DNA of 64,000 nt from Microbacterium candidum (GTDB taxonomy: Bacteria > Actinomycetota > Actinomycetes > Actinomycetales > Microbacteriaceae), in contig NZ_JASXSZ010000001.1 of NCBI RefSeq assembly GCF_030315975.1, positions 372,001 to 436,000 of the forward strand, given 5' to 3'. Under the pieces are notes generated by a model, which saw only the letters and a program-made list of their open reading frames with translations, was not told the origin of the DNA and made no database searches. Shown here piece by piece: positions 40,958-49,909 of this stretch. Position 1 is the stretch's first letter, and each line of letters begins with the position of its first letter. The translations under genes and the position numbers were made by a program.

Positions 40958-42571
40958 TCAGGATGTGGGCACCAGGCCGTGCTCGTACGCATACGCGGTC
41001 GCCGCAGACCGGCTGGGGACGTCGAGCTTGGCGAGGATGTTGCCCACGTGCCGGGCGACGGTGCGCTCACTGAGGAAGAGCCGTTCCGCGATGCGGCGGT
41101 TCGACCATCCGTGCGCGACGAGATCGAGCACCTCGCGCTCGCGGCGGCTGAGCCCGGATCCGGGCGTCAGCACCCCTGTCGAGATGGACGCCGCACGTTC
41201 GAGCCGCGCCAAGTCCGGCACGGCGCCGAGCGACTCGAAGACCTCGCGCGCGGCGTCGAACTCGAGCTGCGCCCCTTCTTCGTCGCCGGCGGCGCGGGCG
41301 GCGCGTCCGAGTGCGAAGCGGGTGAGCGCCGCGTCGTACGGCGCATCCAGTCGCCGCCAGTGCGACCAGGCGGCGCGCAGCAGCCCGAGCGCATCGGCGA
41401 TCCGCCCTTCGATGACGGCCACTTCACCGTCCGCCTGCGTGGCCAGCGCCCGCAGGTACAGGGCCTCGGTCACGTCGGCGCATGCCGCCAGTTCGGCTGC
41501 GGCATCCCGCGCGGCCGGAGCCTGGCGGCGGTCCAGCGCGATCCGCACCGCGGCCGCCAGCAGCTCAGCTCGCACGGCGGGGCTCGCAGGGACGGCGCGG
41601 GCGCGCTGCAATCCTGACCACGCCGCGTCGAGCTCGCCGGCGTCGCGGTGGAGCAGAGCGAGACCGGGCTGCACCTCGCGGCCCAGCGCAGCCGCCTGAC
41701 GATAGGCGTCGCGGGCCTGTGCGGCCCGCCCGCTGACGCGGTGCAGCTCGGCGAGCCGGTACCACGCGTTCGCGAGGGTCTCCGGGCGCTTGTCCGAGCG
41801 GCAGACCTGATCGGCGGCGTCCGTGGCGGACGCCCACTCCCCGCCCACCTGCATCACGGTCGCGCGATGCAGCGTGCACTCGCCGCGGAACGGCTCGAGG
41901 CCTCGCTGCGTGTCGCACCAGTCGCCGAGGTCACGCGTCCACACGCGCGCGCGTTCGATGTCGCCGCGCCCGAGGAGGCTCGCGATCACCGCGCAGTACG
42001 CCGGGCCGGCGGCCCGGTCGCTGACGCGCCCCGCGCCGATGAGCAGCATCACCCGGTCCATGCATTCGACGCCCTCGTCGAACCTCCCCACCTGCATCAG
42101 TGCGCGCCCCTCGCCCATGGCCGCCAGCACCTCGATGTCGGGGTCGGATGCCGCGCCCGCCAGCCGTGCGGCCTCGCGGTAGAGCGGGACGGATGCTGCC
42201 GCGTCATCGGCGAGGAACGAGCCGTGCGCGCGACACAGTGCGGCGCACGCGTCGATGCGGGGGTCGCCGGCGAATCGCGCGCACAGCTCGAACAGCCGGG
42301 CCATCCACGTCCGCGACTTCACCGCCTCGCCGTGCTCGGCCAGGGTGTAGCCGAGCCAGAAGACGCACAGGACGGCGGATGCGGGATCCCCCGCATCCAG
42401 GAACCCCAGATGCGCCCTCTCCCAGGCCCGTTCCGAGACGTCATCGCGACCGATGAACCACGCCGCCTGTCCGAACTCGGCCAGTTCCTGCGGCGTGAGT
42501 TCGGCTTCGCGTGCGGTGTACTGCTCGAAACGCCCGGTCCAGTCGATGACTGAGGCCTCGCGGATGGCCAT
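40958..42571 (-). CDS. LuxR-family regulator with tetratricopeptide-like sensor region
   Basis: 537 residues. The first ~440 residues are helical repeats of the TPR type, rich in Ala and Arg. The C-terminal LuxR helix-turn-helix (about 470-530) reads LSRREREVLDLVAHGWSNRRIAERLFLSERTVARHVGNILAKLDV. It lacks the N-terminal ATPase of LAL regulators. It sits directly upstream of the flavin monooxygenase gene and probably activates it. ATG at 42571 or GTG at 42577 are both possible starts. Confidence 0.87.
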   Translation of the reverse strand: MAIREASVIDWTGRFEQYTAREAELTPQELAEFGQAAWFIGRDDVSERAWERAHLGFLDAGDPASAVLCVFWLGYTLAEHGEAVKSRTWMARLFELCARFAGDPRIDACAALCRAHGSFLADDAAASVPLYREAARLAGAASDPDIEVLAAMGEGRALMQVGRFDEGVECMDRVMLLIGAGRVSDRAAGPAYCAVIASLLGRGDIERARVWTRDLGDWCDTQRGLEPFRGECTLHRATVMQVGGEWASATDAADQVCRSDKRPETLANAWYRLAELHRVSGRAAQARDAYRQAAALGREVQPGLALLHRDAGELDAAWSGLQRARAVPASPAVRAELLAAAVRIALDRRQAPAARDAAAELAACADVTEALYLRALATQADGEVAVIEGRIADALGLLRAAWSHWRRLDAPYDAALTRFALGRAARAAGDEEGAQLEFDAAREVFESLGAVPDLARLERAASISTGVLTPGSGLSRREREVLDLVAHGWSNRRIAERLFLSERTVARHVGNILAKLDVPSRSAATAYAYEHGLVPTS

Positions 42572-42614
42572 GCGCACAGTATCCGCGCGCGACCTCGCGC
42601 CCGCAAGCGCAACG

Positions 42615-42640
42615 GCGCTCCGGCTGTGGGGCCGGAGCGC
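42615..42640 (-). terminator. Hairpin after the AI-2E family transporter gene
   Basis: A perfect 10-bp stem GCGCTCCGGC/GCCGGAGCGC with a 6-base loop lies just after the stop at 42644 and before the LuxR/TPR start. There is no strong T-run. Confidence 0.65.
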
Positions 42641-42643
42641 TCG

Positions 42644-43888
42644 CTAGCGCTTCGCGTCCTGGCGCGGGATCACGATCTGTTTGATGATGAGCAGGATCGA
42701 CGCCGTGATCGGAATCGCGACGAGTGCGCCGAGCAGGCCGAACAGCGTGCCGCCGACGAGTGCGCCGATGACGACGAGCGAGCCGGGGACCGAGATCGTC
42801 TTGTTCATGACGCGCGGAGTCAGGACGTAGGCCTCGATCTGGATGTAGACCAAGTAGATGACGGCGAAGATCAGCGCCGGGACCCACCCGCCGGTGAACA
42901 GGGCGATGACGGTGGCGGTCAGCCAGTACAGCACCGAGCCGATCAGCGGGATCAGCGTGATGAGGAACGCGAGCAGCGCCATGACGCCCGGGAAGGGAAG
43001 CCCGAGGAACAGGTGCAGGAAGAAGGCGACGATCGAGTTGCAGAACGCCAGGATCACCATGCCCATCAGATATCCGCCGATGGAGTCGGTGATGTGGTTG
43101 GTGAGGTCGGTCGTCTTGGCCCGGTTGCGGGCGGGCGCGAGCATCGTGAGCGACTGCTTGATCGTCGGCAGCGTCGCGAGGAAGTACAGGCTCAGCACGA
43201 TGACGATGATGAGGCCCGAGATCGTCGTTCCCACCGTCACTGCGAAGTTCAGGACGCCGCCGCCGATCTTCGCGAGGTTCGCCGGGTTGGTCAGGAACTT
43301 CTGCACCTGGTCGACGATCTGGGGCACCTGCGAGCCGAACGTGCTGACGAGCCACGCGTAGAACGGCGTCTTCTCGAAGTCGGCGATCGTCTGCGGCAGG
43401 TCGGCGAAGAACTTGGTGATCTGGGTCACGAGAGCCGGGATGACGAGCAGCAGCACACCCGTCATCACCAGCGCGAAGACGCTGTAGACGATGACGATGC
43501 CCCACGCGCGGGACACCTTGTGGCGCTCGAACATCCGCACGACGGGGTCGAGGCCGAGGGCCGCGAACAGCGCGAAGACGACGTAGATGATGATCGTCGA
43601 CAGGTTGACGAACGCGGTGCCGAGCGCGAACGCGACGAGGCCGCCCAGCGTCAGCGAGAGACCCACCGCGAAGGGGTTGCTCAGCGCCGCCCACAGCGGC
43701 TTGGACCCCGAGTCGCCGCGCGCGGCGGCCGCGCCGTCGGTCGATTCGATGAGAGCCGTCGGCGCAGCATCCGGGGTCTCGACGACCTCCGTGGGCGCCT
43801 CGGCGGGAGCCGGCGCCTCGGCGGAGGCAGCGGCAGTGGCGGTGGGGATGGAGTCTACGGCCCCACCGGCACGCGTGTCGTCGGTCAT
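42644..43888 (-). CDS. AI-2E family transporter (YdiK/PerM-like)
   Basis: 414 residues. A ~50-residue Ala/Glu-rich cytoplasmic N-terminus precedes about eight hydrophobic segments. The family motifs ITDSIGGYLMGM, GLPFPGVMALLAFLITLIPLIG and EAYVLTPRVMNKTISVPG are clear. Members export the AI-2 signal or sodium, or have unknown cargo, so the name is a family label only. The ATG at 43888 is seven bases after TATAGT, consistent with a short or absent leader. Divergent from the chorismate mutase gene. Confidence 0.9.
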   Translation of the reverse strand: MTDDTRAGGAVDSIPTATAAASAEAPAPAEAPTEVVETPDAAPTALIESTDGAAAARGDSGSKPLWAALSNPFAVGLSLTLGGLVAFALGTAFVNLSTIIIYVVFALFAALGLDPVVRMFERHKVSRAWGIVIVYSVFALVMTGVLLLVIPALVTQITKFFADLPQTIADFEKTPFYAWLVSTFGSQVPQIVDQVQKFLTNPANLAKIGGGVLNFAVTVGTTISGLIIVIVLSLYFLATLPTIKQSLTMLAPARNRAKTTDLTNHITDSIGGYLMGMVILAFCNSIVAFFLHLFLGLPFPGVMALLAFLITLIPLIGSVLYWLTATVIALFTGGWVPALIFAVIYLVYIQIEAYVLTPRVMNKTISVPGSLVVIGALVGGTLFGLLGALVAIPITASILLIIKQIVIPRQDAKR

Positions 43889-43895
43889 GTCTGCA

Positions 43896-43901
43896 ACTAT
43901 A
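43896..43901 (-). promoter_or_regulatory. -10 element of the AI-2E transporter gene
   Basis: TATAGT on the minus strand, seven bases before the ATG at 43888. Confidence 0.5.
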
Positions 43902-43984
43902 TGGGTCGGCATCCCCGCAGCCTCATGCGATATGCGGGAAATACGGCAACCCGCATCCCGTATCGTCGTTGCGGAGGAGATGCC

Positions 43985-44278
43985 ATGACCGCCGACCCGA
44001 ACGAGACCCTGCTGCGCCTGCGCAGCAGCATCGACAACATCGATGCCTCGCTCATCTTCCTGCTCGCCGAGCGCTTCAAGTGCACGAAGCAGGTGGGGCA
44101 GTTGAAAGCCGAATACGGGATGCCGCCGTCCGATCCGGCACGCGAAGAGCAGCAGACCGCGCGTCTGCGCCGCCTCGCCGAGGAGGCCGACCTCGATCCC
44201 GAGTTCGCGGAGAAGTGGTTCAACTTCGTCGTGGCCGAGGTCATCCGCCACCACACGGACGCCGCCGAAGGCCGCTGA
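43985..44278 (+). CDS. Chorismate mutase, AroQ-type
   Basis: 97 residues, all-helical. The pattern LLRLRSSIDNIDASLIFLLAERFKCTKQVG is the first long helix of AroQ mutases, carrying the Arg and Lys that bind chorismate. It turns chorismate into prephenate for Phe and Tyr synthesis. The ATG at 43985 has GGAGGAG upstream. Actinobacterial forms of this size are weak alone and are activated by DAHP synthase, which is not encoded nearby. An open frame covering 42626 onward in the same phase is a shadow of the transporter. Confidence 0.93.
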   Translation: MTADPNETLLRLRSSIDNIDASLIFLLAERFKCTKQVGQLKAEYGMPPSDPAREEQQTARLRRLAEEADLDPEFAEKWFNFVVAEVIRHHTDAAEGR

Positions 44279-44302
44279 CCCGGACGGTGCCGCGGTCGCG
44301 CC

Positions 44303-44728
44303 TCATCGGCCGTAGATGAACTTCTCCGCGTGCTCGACCGCTTTGCGGAAGGAGTCGTTGCGCAGGGCGAGCGCGGCATCGTCCGCCATGGCCTTGCCCG
44401 GCGTCTCGACGTACCCGGTCAGCCCGGGCGGCCGCAGCACCCAGATGCCCCCGTATGGGGGCAGGTAGAAGACGGCGAACGAGCGGGCCGACTGATCGTC
44501 CTCCCAGACCGGGACCACGGCGACGGCCGCCCCGGTGTCCACGTTGATCCACTGCGCACGCGGTCGAGGCTGGTCGGCGTCGTACACGGCCGGGTCCAGG
44601 AACGGAGCGGTGCCTTCCCCGAAGCGCTGCTCGAACCGCTCGTGGAACACCGGGAAGAACGCGTAGTCGTACCGACGCCAGCCACTCGGACTCTCTTCCA
44701 CCGCCCCGCCTCCTTCTGCTGTTGTCAT
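44303..44728 (-). CDS. Hypothetical protein (141 aa)
   Basis: I do not recognise the family. It is a soluble, acidic-aromatic protein with the motif YLPPYGGIWVLRPPGLTGYVETPGKAMADDA and no signal peptide or membrane segment. The ATG at 44728 is the only reasonable start. It follows another small hypothetical gene (44748-45041) by 19 bp on the same strand, so the two may be one operon. Normal codon bias supports it being real. Confidence 0.65.
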   Translation of the reverse strand: MTTAEGGGAVEESPSGWRRYDYAFFPVFHERFEQRFGEGTAPFLDPAVYDADQPRPRAQWINVDTGAAVAVVPVWEDDQSARSFAVFYLPPYGGIWVLRPPGLTGYVETPGKAMADDAALALRNDSFRKAVEHAEKFIYGR

Positions 44729-44747
44729 CGCCTACCTGCACGAGGAC

Positions 44748-45041
44748 TCAGACTCCCGCAAGATCCATGGCTTCCACTCGGTGCGGGGCGAAGTGGGGGA
44801 TGGGCACCGGCTTGGTGCGGTGCGGGGTCGTGTTCAGGTCGGCGAGCACGTCCTCCGCTGTCGCGTACCAGGTGGGCCGGGCGAGGTCTCGCATCCATGT
44901 CACTTCGCACTCGTTGGTGTCGACTTCCCAGATCCGGGCAACTGTGCCGTACGCGTCCTGCGGCCCGTCGTGCGAGTCGACGATGACCCATTCGCTGGGG
45001 GTCACGCTGATCAGCTCGAATCGGCTGCTGTTCTCGGTCAT
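44748..45041 (-). CDS. Hypothetical protein (97 aa)
   Basis: A small soluble protein, MTENSSRFELISVTPSEWVIVD at its start, with an EVTWMRDLARPTWYATAEDVL segment. It resembles short DUF proteins that pair with a neighbour, but I cannot name it. GGACGA lies eight bases before the ATG at 45041; an in-frame GTG at 45083 would add 14 residues. Confidence 0.6.
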   Translation of the reverse strand: MTENSSRFELISVTPSEWVIVDSHDGPQDAYGTVARIWEVDTNECEVTWMRDLARPTWYATAEDVLADLNTTPHRTKPVPIPHFAPHRVEAMDLAGV

Positions 45042-45276
45042 GATCGTTCGTCCATCGACTTCTGTGGTGACGCCGGGCGTCACCGTCCTTCTTCATGGGG
45101 ACGGCCTTTCCCGCACGCGCACCGACCTCGGAGGAGGGCGGCCGTCCGGCCCGCCTGGATCAGGCACCGTTCGGGTGCGGGCGCCGGGCGCGATGGCGCG
45201 ACGGCGGCCAACGGAAACGGCGCGGGCGGGGCGAGTCGCCACCTCTCGAGGTCGGTGCGCCGGCTGGGGCCGGGGC

Positions 45277-45699
45277 TCAGGCGCTGATCGCCTGCAGGTT
45301 CTCGCCAGTGCTGACCGTGATCTTGCGCGGCTTCGCGTGCTCGGCGACCGGGATCTGCAGCGTCAGCACACCGGCTTCGTATCCGGCTGTGATGTGGTCG
45401 GTGTCGAGGTTGTCACCGAGGAACAGCTGCCGGCTGAAGATGCCGCGAGGACGCTCTGCGGCGATCAGCTGCGCATCGCTGGCGCGGTGCGGACGCTCGG
45501 CCTTGACCGTGATGACGTTGCGTTCGACATCGAGGTCGATCGAGTCCGGTGCGACGCCGGGCAGGTCGAACTCGACGTGGAAGGTGTCACCGTCACGCCA
45601 GGCATCCATCGGCATGACCGACGGGTGGGCGAGTGTGCCATCGAACATCTGTTGGGTGAGCCGATCCAGTTCGCGGAACGGGTCTGTGCGCATCAGCAT
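45277..45699 (-). CDS. Hsp20/alpha-crystallin small heat-shock protein
   Basis: 140 residues. The alpha-crystallin domain covers about residues 40-130 ([42 protein letters not shown]). It is an ATP-independent chaperone that holds unfolding proteins. The ATG at 45699 gives the usual [17 protein letters not shown] start, with AGGTGG upstream. Longer in-frame ATGs exist up to 45789. It is divergent from an HspR-like MerR gene, which fits heat-shock repression. Confidence 0.93.
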   Translation of the reverse strand: MLMRTDPFRELDRLTQQMFDGTLAHPSVMPMDAWRDGDTFHVEFDLPGVAPDSIDLDVERNVITVKAERPHRASDAQLIAAERPRGIFSRQLFLGDNLDTDHITAGYEAGVLTLQIPVAEHAKPRKITVSTGENLQAISA

Positions 45700-45735
45700 C
45701 GTATCCACCTCCATGTTCTGTTGATGCTCCGAACC

Positions 45736-45762
45736 GGCACAGCTCCCACGAGGATCTGTGCC
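45736..45762. promoter_or_regulatory. Inverted repeat between hsp20 and hspR
   Basis: Perfect 7-bp arms GGCACAG and CTGTGCC, 13 bp apart, in the divergent promoter region. It is not the classical HspR site (CTTGAGT-N7-ACTCAAG). A TATAGA -10-like element lies just after at 45770. Confidence 0.35.
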
Positions 45763-45845
45763 CTGCGCTATAGATTTGTTGTAGCACACGTGGCATGCTG
45801 AGGCAAGAGGAATTCGCGGAACGCGGATGTGAGGGGTGCGATGCC

Positions 45846-46151
45846 ATGACGGAGACCGGCGTGGATGACGCGCGCGGGGTGTATGGCATCTCCGTGGCCG
45901 CCGAGCTGGTCGGCATGGGTGTGCAGAACCTGCGTGCGTATGAGGCTCGCGGCCTGCTCGAACCAGGGCGCACGCAGGGCGGCACCCGCCGCTATAGCGC
46001 CAACGATCTGGCCCGGCTGCGCCGGATCAGCGAACTCCTCGCTGCGGGACTGAACATCGCCGGCATCGCGATGGTGCTGGACCTGGAGGACGAGAACACC
46101 CAGCTCCGCGAGATGCACGCGGTGCTCAGGCGGTCGTCGGCGAGGACGTGA
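45846..46151 (+). CDS. MerR-family regulator, HspR-like
   Basis: 101 residues. An N-terminal MerR helix-turn-helix reads [50 protein letters not shown], followed by a short coiled-coil. HspR represses chaperone genes, and here it lies back to back with hsp20. The ATG at 45846 has GAGGGG nine bases upstream. A hairpin CGGTGAGC/GCTCACCG at 46159-46178 follows the stop. Confidence 0.88.
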   Translation: MTETGVDDARGVYGISVAAELVGMGVQNLRAYEARGLLEPGRTQGGTRRYSANDLARLRRISELLAAGLNIAGIAMVLDLEDENTQLREMHAVLRRSSART

Positions 46152-46158
46152 GAGAGAT

Positions 46159-46178
46159 CGGTGAGCTCGCGCTCACCG
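46159..46178 (+). terminator. Small hairpin after the HspR-like gene
   Basis: An 8-bp perfect stem CGGTGAGC/GCTCACCG with a 4-base loop, 8 bp after the stop. There is no T-run. Confidence 0.4.
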
Positions 46179-46267
46179 ACCAGCTGACGCTCCTGATCGG
46201 CAGCAGGCGCCGCGAACGCGACGCCTGCGCCGGACACCGCCGTGCAAGACCGACGGCGATGCTCCGC

Positions 46268-47149
46268 TCAGCGGGTCTCGGGGCGCTTCGCGGACCGCGA
46301 TGGGACGGGCCACGGCGCGGGCATCGACTGCGACTGCGGGGCGCTCTGCTGCGGCTGGGCAGCAGGAGGAGCTTGCGCGGGAGGCGGCGCCGACGGCGCG
46401 GCGGCCGTCATCATCGGGTCCGGCCGCACTGCCGAGGGCCCCGTGGTCAGCTCGAGGGAGACCTGCTTCTCGAGCCGGTCGATCGCGCCGTCGGACAGCG
46501 AGATGAGTCCGTCGAGCTCCTCGCGCACGCGCTTGTAAGCGATCTGCCGTTCGGCGGGCGTCGCCGCCTGATCGACGGCCACGGACAGCAGCTGCTTGGC
46601 GGTGTCGAGACGCTTGCGCTCGTCACTCGTGAAGTTCGAGTCCTGGATGCGGCGCGCATCGCGCTCCGCGACATCGAACGCGACCTCGTAGTCGGTGACC
46701 GCGTTGCGGTACTCGTCGAACTGCTCCTTGGTGATCTTCGCCTTCGCGGAGGAGGGGCGCAGCCCGTCGGCGACCTTCTTCGCGCGGAGGAACGCGGCGG
46801 TCAGCGGCTGGCGGCCGTCGCTCATCGCGGGGTACGAGATGACCTTCGCGACATCCAGCTCGTATTCGAGCCAGCGGTGGGTGACGGCATCCTGTGCGTC
46901 GAACAGGCGCTGCAGGCGCGCCTCGAGCGACTCCTCCGGGGCTCCGTACGGCTGCTGCACGGGCACTGCCCCGGTGGGGAGCGGGTAGCCGCGGGCGATC
47001 GCCCGCGCTTCGCTCTTCGCGTGGATGATCTCCAGACGCCGAGCGTGCCGGCGACGCGCGTTGCGCTCGAATCCACGCCCGATCGCGCCCATCACTCCCA
47101 TGAGCGGGAAGATGAGCCACCAGAAAGCCCAGATGTCGGGGGGGTGCAC
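46268..47149 (-). CDS. Hypothetical membrane-anchored protein (293 aa)
   Basis: No recognised family. One N-terminal hydrophobic segment (IWAFWWLIFPLMGVMGAIG) is followed by a basic region, then long helices with ERDARRIQDSNFTSDERKRLDTAK and a Pro/Ala/Gln-rich tail. The layout is a cytoplasmic helical domain tethered to the membrane. GTG at 47149 is six bases after TACGAT, which supports this unusual start and a leaderless mRNA. It neighbours the purL region on the same strand, but no function can be inferred. Confidence 0.75.
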   Translation of the reverse strand: MHPPDIWAFWWLIFPLMGVMGAIGRGFERNARRRHARRLEIIHAKSEARAIARGYPLPTGAVPVQQPYGAPEESLEARLQRLFDAQDAVTHRWLEYELDVAKVISYPAMSDGRQPLTAAFLRAKKVADGLRPSSAKAKITKEQFDEYRNAVTDYEVAFDVAERDARRIQDSNFTSDERKRLDTAKQLLSVAVDQAATPAERQIAYKRVREELDGLISLSDGAIDRLEKQVSLELTTGPSAVRPDPMMTAAAPSAPPPAQAPPAAQPQQSAPQSQSMPAPWPVPSRSAKRPETR

Positions 47150-47155
47150 GGGTTC

Positions 47156-47161
47156 ATCGTA
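47156..47161 (-). promoter_or_regulatory. -10 element of a leaderless promoter
   Basis: TACGAT on the minus strand ends six bases before the GTG at 47149. Confidence 0.45.
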
Positions 47162-47240
47162 TCCCCGGCAGGTGACGTCTCTGCCGGGCGCTCAGGTGTT
47201 CGTCAGCGCGTACGCGGAGAGCGAAGTGCGGCGGCCCGGA

Positions 47241-47384
47241 TCAGGCGCCGGGAACGAGAAGCGCGAGCACCGTCGCCCCGCCGCCGACGAGGATCAGCGC
47301 GACGATCACCACCCACGCGATGATCTTCATGCGGCGGTTGCGGCCCTCGTTGAGCTCGGCGTACTCGTCTTCGTCGTTCGACAT
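47241..47384 (-). CDS. Small single-helix membrane protein (47 aa)
   Basis: A 47-residue protein: an acidic start MSNDEDEYAELNEGRNRRMK, then one transmembrane helix IIAWVVIVALILVGGGATVLAL. A strong AAGGAAAG site precedes the ATG at 47384. It is 50 bp downstream of purL on the same strand and may be cotranscribed. Function unknown; it is hidden in the phase of a longer shadow frame. Confidence 0.75.
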   Translation of the reverse strand: MSNDEDEYAELNEGRNRRMKIIAWVVIVALILVGGGATVLALLVPGA

Positions 47385-47434
47385 GTTCTTTCCTTGGAAG
47401 CGTTTCGTCTCTGCGTTACGGTACGCGAGCCCGC

Positions 47435-49771
47435 TCAGTGACCGGGTGCCGACGTGCCGGTGGGCTCGGCGATGGTCGGGCCGAAGGCGTCGGGAAGGGT
47501 CGCCGCGGAGAGGGCGCGCAGCTCGGCGAGCGGAATGGTGAACAGTCCCTGCACCTCGAGCGTGGTGTCGCCCTCGGCGGGAGCGTCGGTCACGCCGATG
47601 CGCAGCACGGGGTAGTTGCGGCCCTCGCACAGGCCGCGGAACTTGACGTCGTCCTCGCGCGGCACCGAGACGAGGACGCGGCCGGTGGACTCCGAGAACA
47701 GAGCGGATGCGGCATCCACCCCGTCGCGCTCCATGAGCTCGTCGAGCCAGACGCGGGCGCCGATGCCGAAGCGCATCGTCGTGTCGGCGAGCGCCTGCGC
47801 GAGGCCGCCCTCGGAGAGGTCGTGGGCGCTCGAGACGAGACCCTGGTCCGATGCGGCGCGCAGCAGCTCCGCGAGGCGCTTCTCGCCGGCGAGGTCGACG
47901 GCCGGCGGCCGGCCGCCGAGGTGGCCGTGGACGGTCGCGGCCCACTGTGAGCCGCTGAGCTCCGTGGCGGTGACGCCGAGGAGGTACAGGTTCTCGCCCG
48001 CATCCTGGAACCCGCTCGGGATGCGGCGGGCGACGTCGTCGATGATGCCCATGACGCCGACCAACGGCGTCGGGTGGATGGGGGTGTCGCCCGTCTGGTT
48101 GTAGAACGACACGTTGCCGCCCGTGACCGGGATGCCGAGCTCGAGGCATCCGTCGGCGAGGCCGGCGACGGCCTGCGAGAACTGCCACATGACCTCGGGG
48201 TTCTCCGGGCTGCCGAAGTTCAGGCAGTCGGTGACCGCGGCGGGCACGGCGCCTGTGACGGCGACGTTGCGGTAGGCCTCTGCGAGGGCGAGCTGCGCGC
48301 CCTGGTACGGGTCGAGCTGGCAGTAGCGGCCGTTGGCGTCGGTGGCGATCGCGAAGCCGAGGCCGGACTCCTCGTCGACGCGGATCATGCCGGCGTCGTC
48401 GGGGAAGGCGAGGGCGGTGTTGCCCATGACGTAGTAGTCGTACTGGTTCGTGATCCACGACGTGTCGGCGAGGTTCGGGCTCGCGACGAGGCGGACGAAC
48501 TGCTCGCGCAGGGTGTCCGCATCCGTCGGGCGCTCGAGGGCCGTCGCAGTGTCGTCGCGGAGCGCGTCGATCCACACCGGGTACGCGACCGGGCGCTCGT
48601 ACACGGGGCCGTCGACCGCGACGGTCGAGGGGTCGACGTCGACGATCTGCTCGCCGTGCCAGAAGATCTGCAGGCGCCCGTCGCCGGTGACCTCGCCGAG
48701 GACGGAGGTCTCGACATCCCACTTGCCGGTGACGGCGAGGAACGCGTCGAGCTTCTCCGGAGCGACGATCGCCATCATGCGCTCCTGGCTCTCGCTCATG
48801 AGGATCTCCTCCGGCGTGAGCGTGGGGTCGCGCAGCAGCACGTTCTCGAGGTCGACGCGCATGCCGGAGCCGCCGTTCGCCGCGAGCTCGGAGGTGGCGC
48901 ACGAGATGCCGGCGGCGCCGAGGTCCTGGATGGCCTCGACGAGCTCGTCGCGGTACAGCTCGAGGCAGCACTCGATGAGCACCTTCTCGGCGAACGGGTC
49001 GCCCACCTGCACCGACGGGCGTTTGGTCGGGCCGCCCTCGGAGAACGTGTCGGACGCGAGGATGGAGGCGCCGCCGATGCCGTCGCCGCCGGTGCGGGCG
49101 CCGAACAGGACGACCTTGTTGCCGGCGCCGTGGGCGTTGGCGAGCTTGAGGTCTTCATGCCGGAGGACGCCGACCGCGAGGGCGTTGACGAGCGGGTTGC
49201 CCTGGTAGACCGCGTCGAAGACGGTCTCGCCGCCGATGTTCGGCAGGCCGAGGCAGTTGCCGTAGAACGAGATGCCGCTGACGACGCCGTGCACGACGCG
49301 CGCGGTGTCGGGGTTGTCGATGGCGCCGAAGCGCAGCTGGTCCATGACGGCGACGGGGCGCGCGCCCATCGAGATGATGTCGCGGACGATGCCGCCGACG
49401 CCGGTCGCGGCTCCCTGGAACGGCTCGATGTAGCTCGGGTGGTTGTGCGACTCGACCTTGAAGGTGACCGCCCAGCCTTCGCCGATGTCGACGACGCCGG
49501 CGTTCTGGCCCATGCCGACCATGAGCCGTTCCTTCATCTCGTCTGAGACCTTCTGGCCGAACTGGCGCAGGTAGATCTTCGAGGACTTGTAGGAGCAGTG
49601 CTCCGACCACATGACGGAGTACATCGCGAGCTCCGCGCCGGTGGGGCGCCGACCCAGGATCTCCTTGATCTGCGCGAACTCGTCGTCCTTCAGGCCGAGG
49701 GCCGCATACGGCAGCTCGCGCTCCGGAGTCTCGGCGGCATGGGAGACGGTGTCGAAGACTGTGGTGGTCAC
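47435..49771 (-). CDS. purL: Phosphoribosylformylglycinamidine synthase subunit PurL
   Basis: 778 residues. The ATP-dependent enzyme makes FGAM from FGAR using ammonia from PurQ. Characteristic blocks are [49 protein letters not shown] and the C-terminal [14 protein letters not shown]. It is the small-type PurL, so PurQ and PurS are expected elsewhere in the genome; they are not adjacent here. The GTG at 49771 has GGAG nine bases upstream, preferable to the TTG at 49786. Divergent from the efeO gene. Confidence 0.96.
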   Translation of the reverse strand: MTTTVFDTVSHAAETPERELPYAALGLKDDEFAQIKEILGRRPTGAELAMYSVMWSEHCSYKSSKIYLRQFGQKVSDEMKERLMVGMGQNAGVVDIGEGWAVTFKVESHNHPSYIEPFQGAATGVGGIVRDIISMGARPVAVMDQLRFGAIDNPDTARVVHGVVSGISFYGNCLGLPNIGGETVFDAVYQGNPLVNALAVGVLRHEDLKLANAHGAGNKVVLFGARTGGDGIGGASILASDTFSEGGPTKRPSVQVGDPFAEKVLIECCLELYRDELVEAIQDLGAAGISCATSELAANGGSGMRVDLENVLLRDPTLTPEEILMSESQERMMAIVAPEKLDAFLAVTGKWDVETSVLGEVTGDGRLQIFWHGEQIVDVDPSTVAVDGPVYERPVAYPVWIDALRDDTATALERPTDADTLREQFVRLVASPNLADTSWITNQYDYYVMGNTALAFPDDAGMIRVDEESGLGFAIATDANGRYCQLDPYQGAQLALAEAYRNVAVTGAVPAAVTDCLNFGSPENPEVMWQFSQAVAGLADGCLELGIPVTGGNVSFYNQTGDTPIHPTPLVGVMGIIDDVARRIPSGFQDAGENLYLLGVTATELSGSQWAATVHGHLGGRPPAVDLAGEKRLAELLRAASDQGLVSSAHDLSEGGLAQALADTTMRFGIGARVWLDELMERDGVDAASALFSESTGRVLVSVPREDDVKFRGLCEGRNYPVLRIGVTDAPAEGDTTLEVQGLFTIPLAELRALSAATLPDAFGPTIAEPTGTSAPGH

Positions 49772-49897
49772 GCGGCTGAGCTCCAAGAATCGGGGATGCC
49801 GGACCCCTCCAGTCTAGGCGCTGGGCTCCAAGCGTCCGTCCAGTGACGGGCGGGTGAACATCCGGCGAAGACGGGCGGCCGCGAGGACGGCGGTGCA

Positions 49898-49903
49898 TAC
49901 GCT
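49898..49903 (+). promoter_or_regulatory. -10 element of a leaderless promoter for efeO
   Basis: TACGCT ends six bases before the GTG at 49910. Confidence 0.45.
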
Positions 49904-49909
49904 GTCGCA

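Noticed and set aside
45700..45845. Classical HspR binding site (HAIR)
   Set aside because: CTTGAGT-N7-ACTCAAG was looked for and not found; only a different 7-bp inverted repeat is present.
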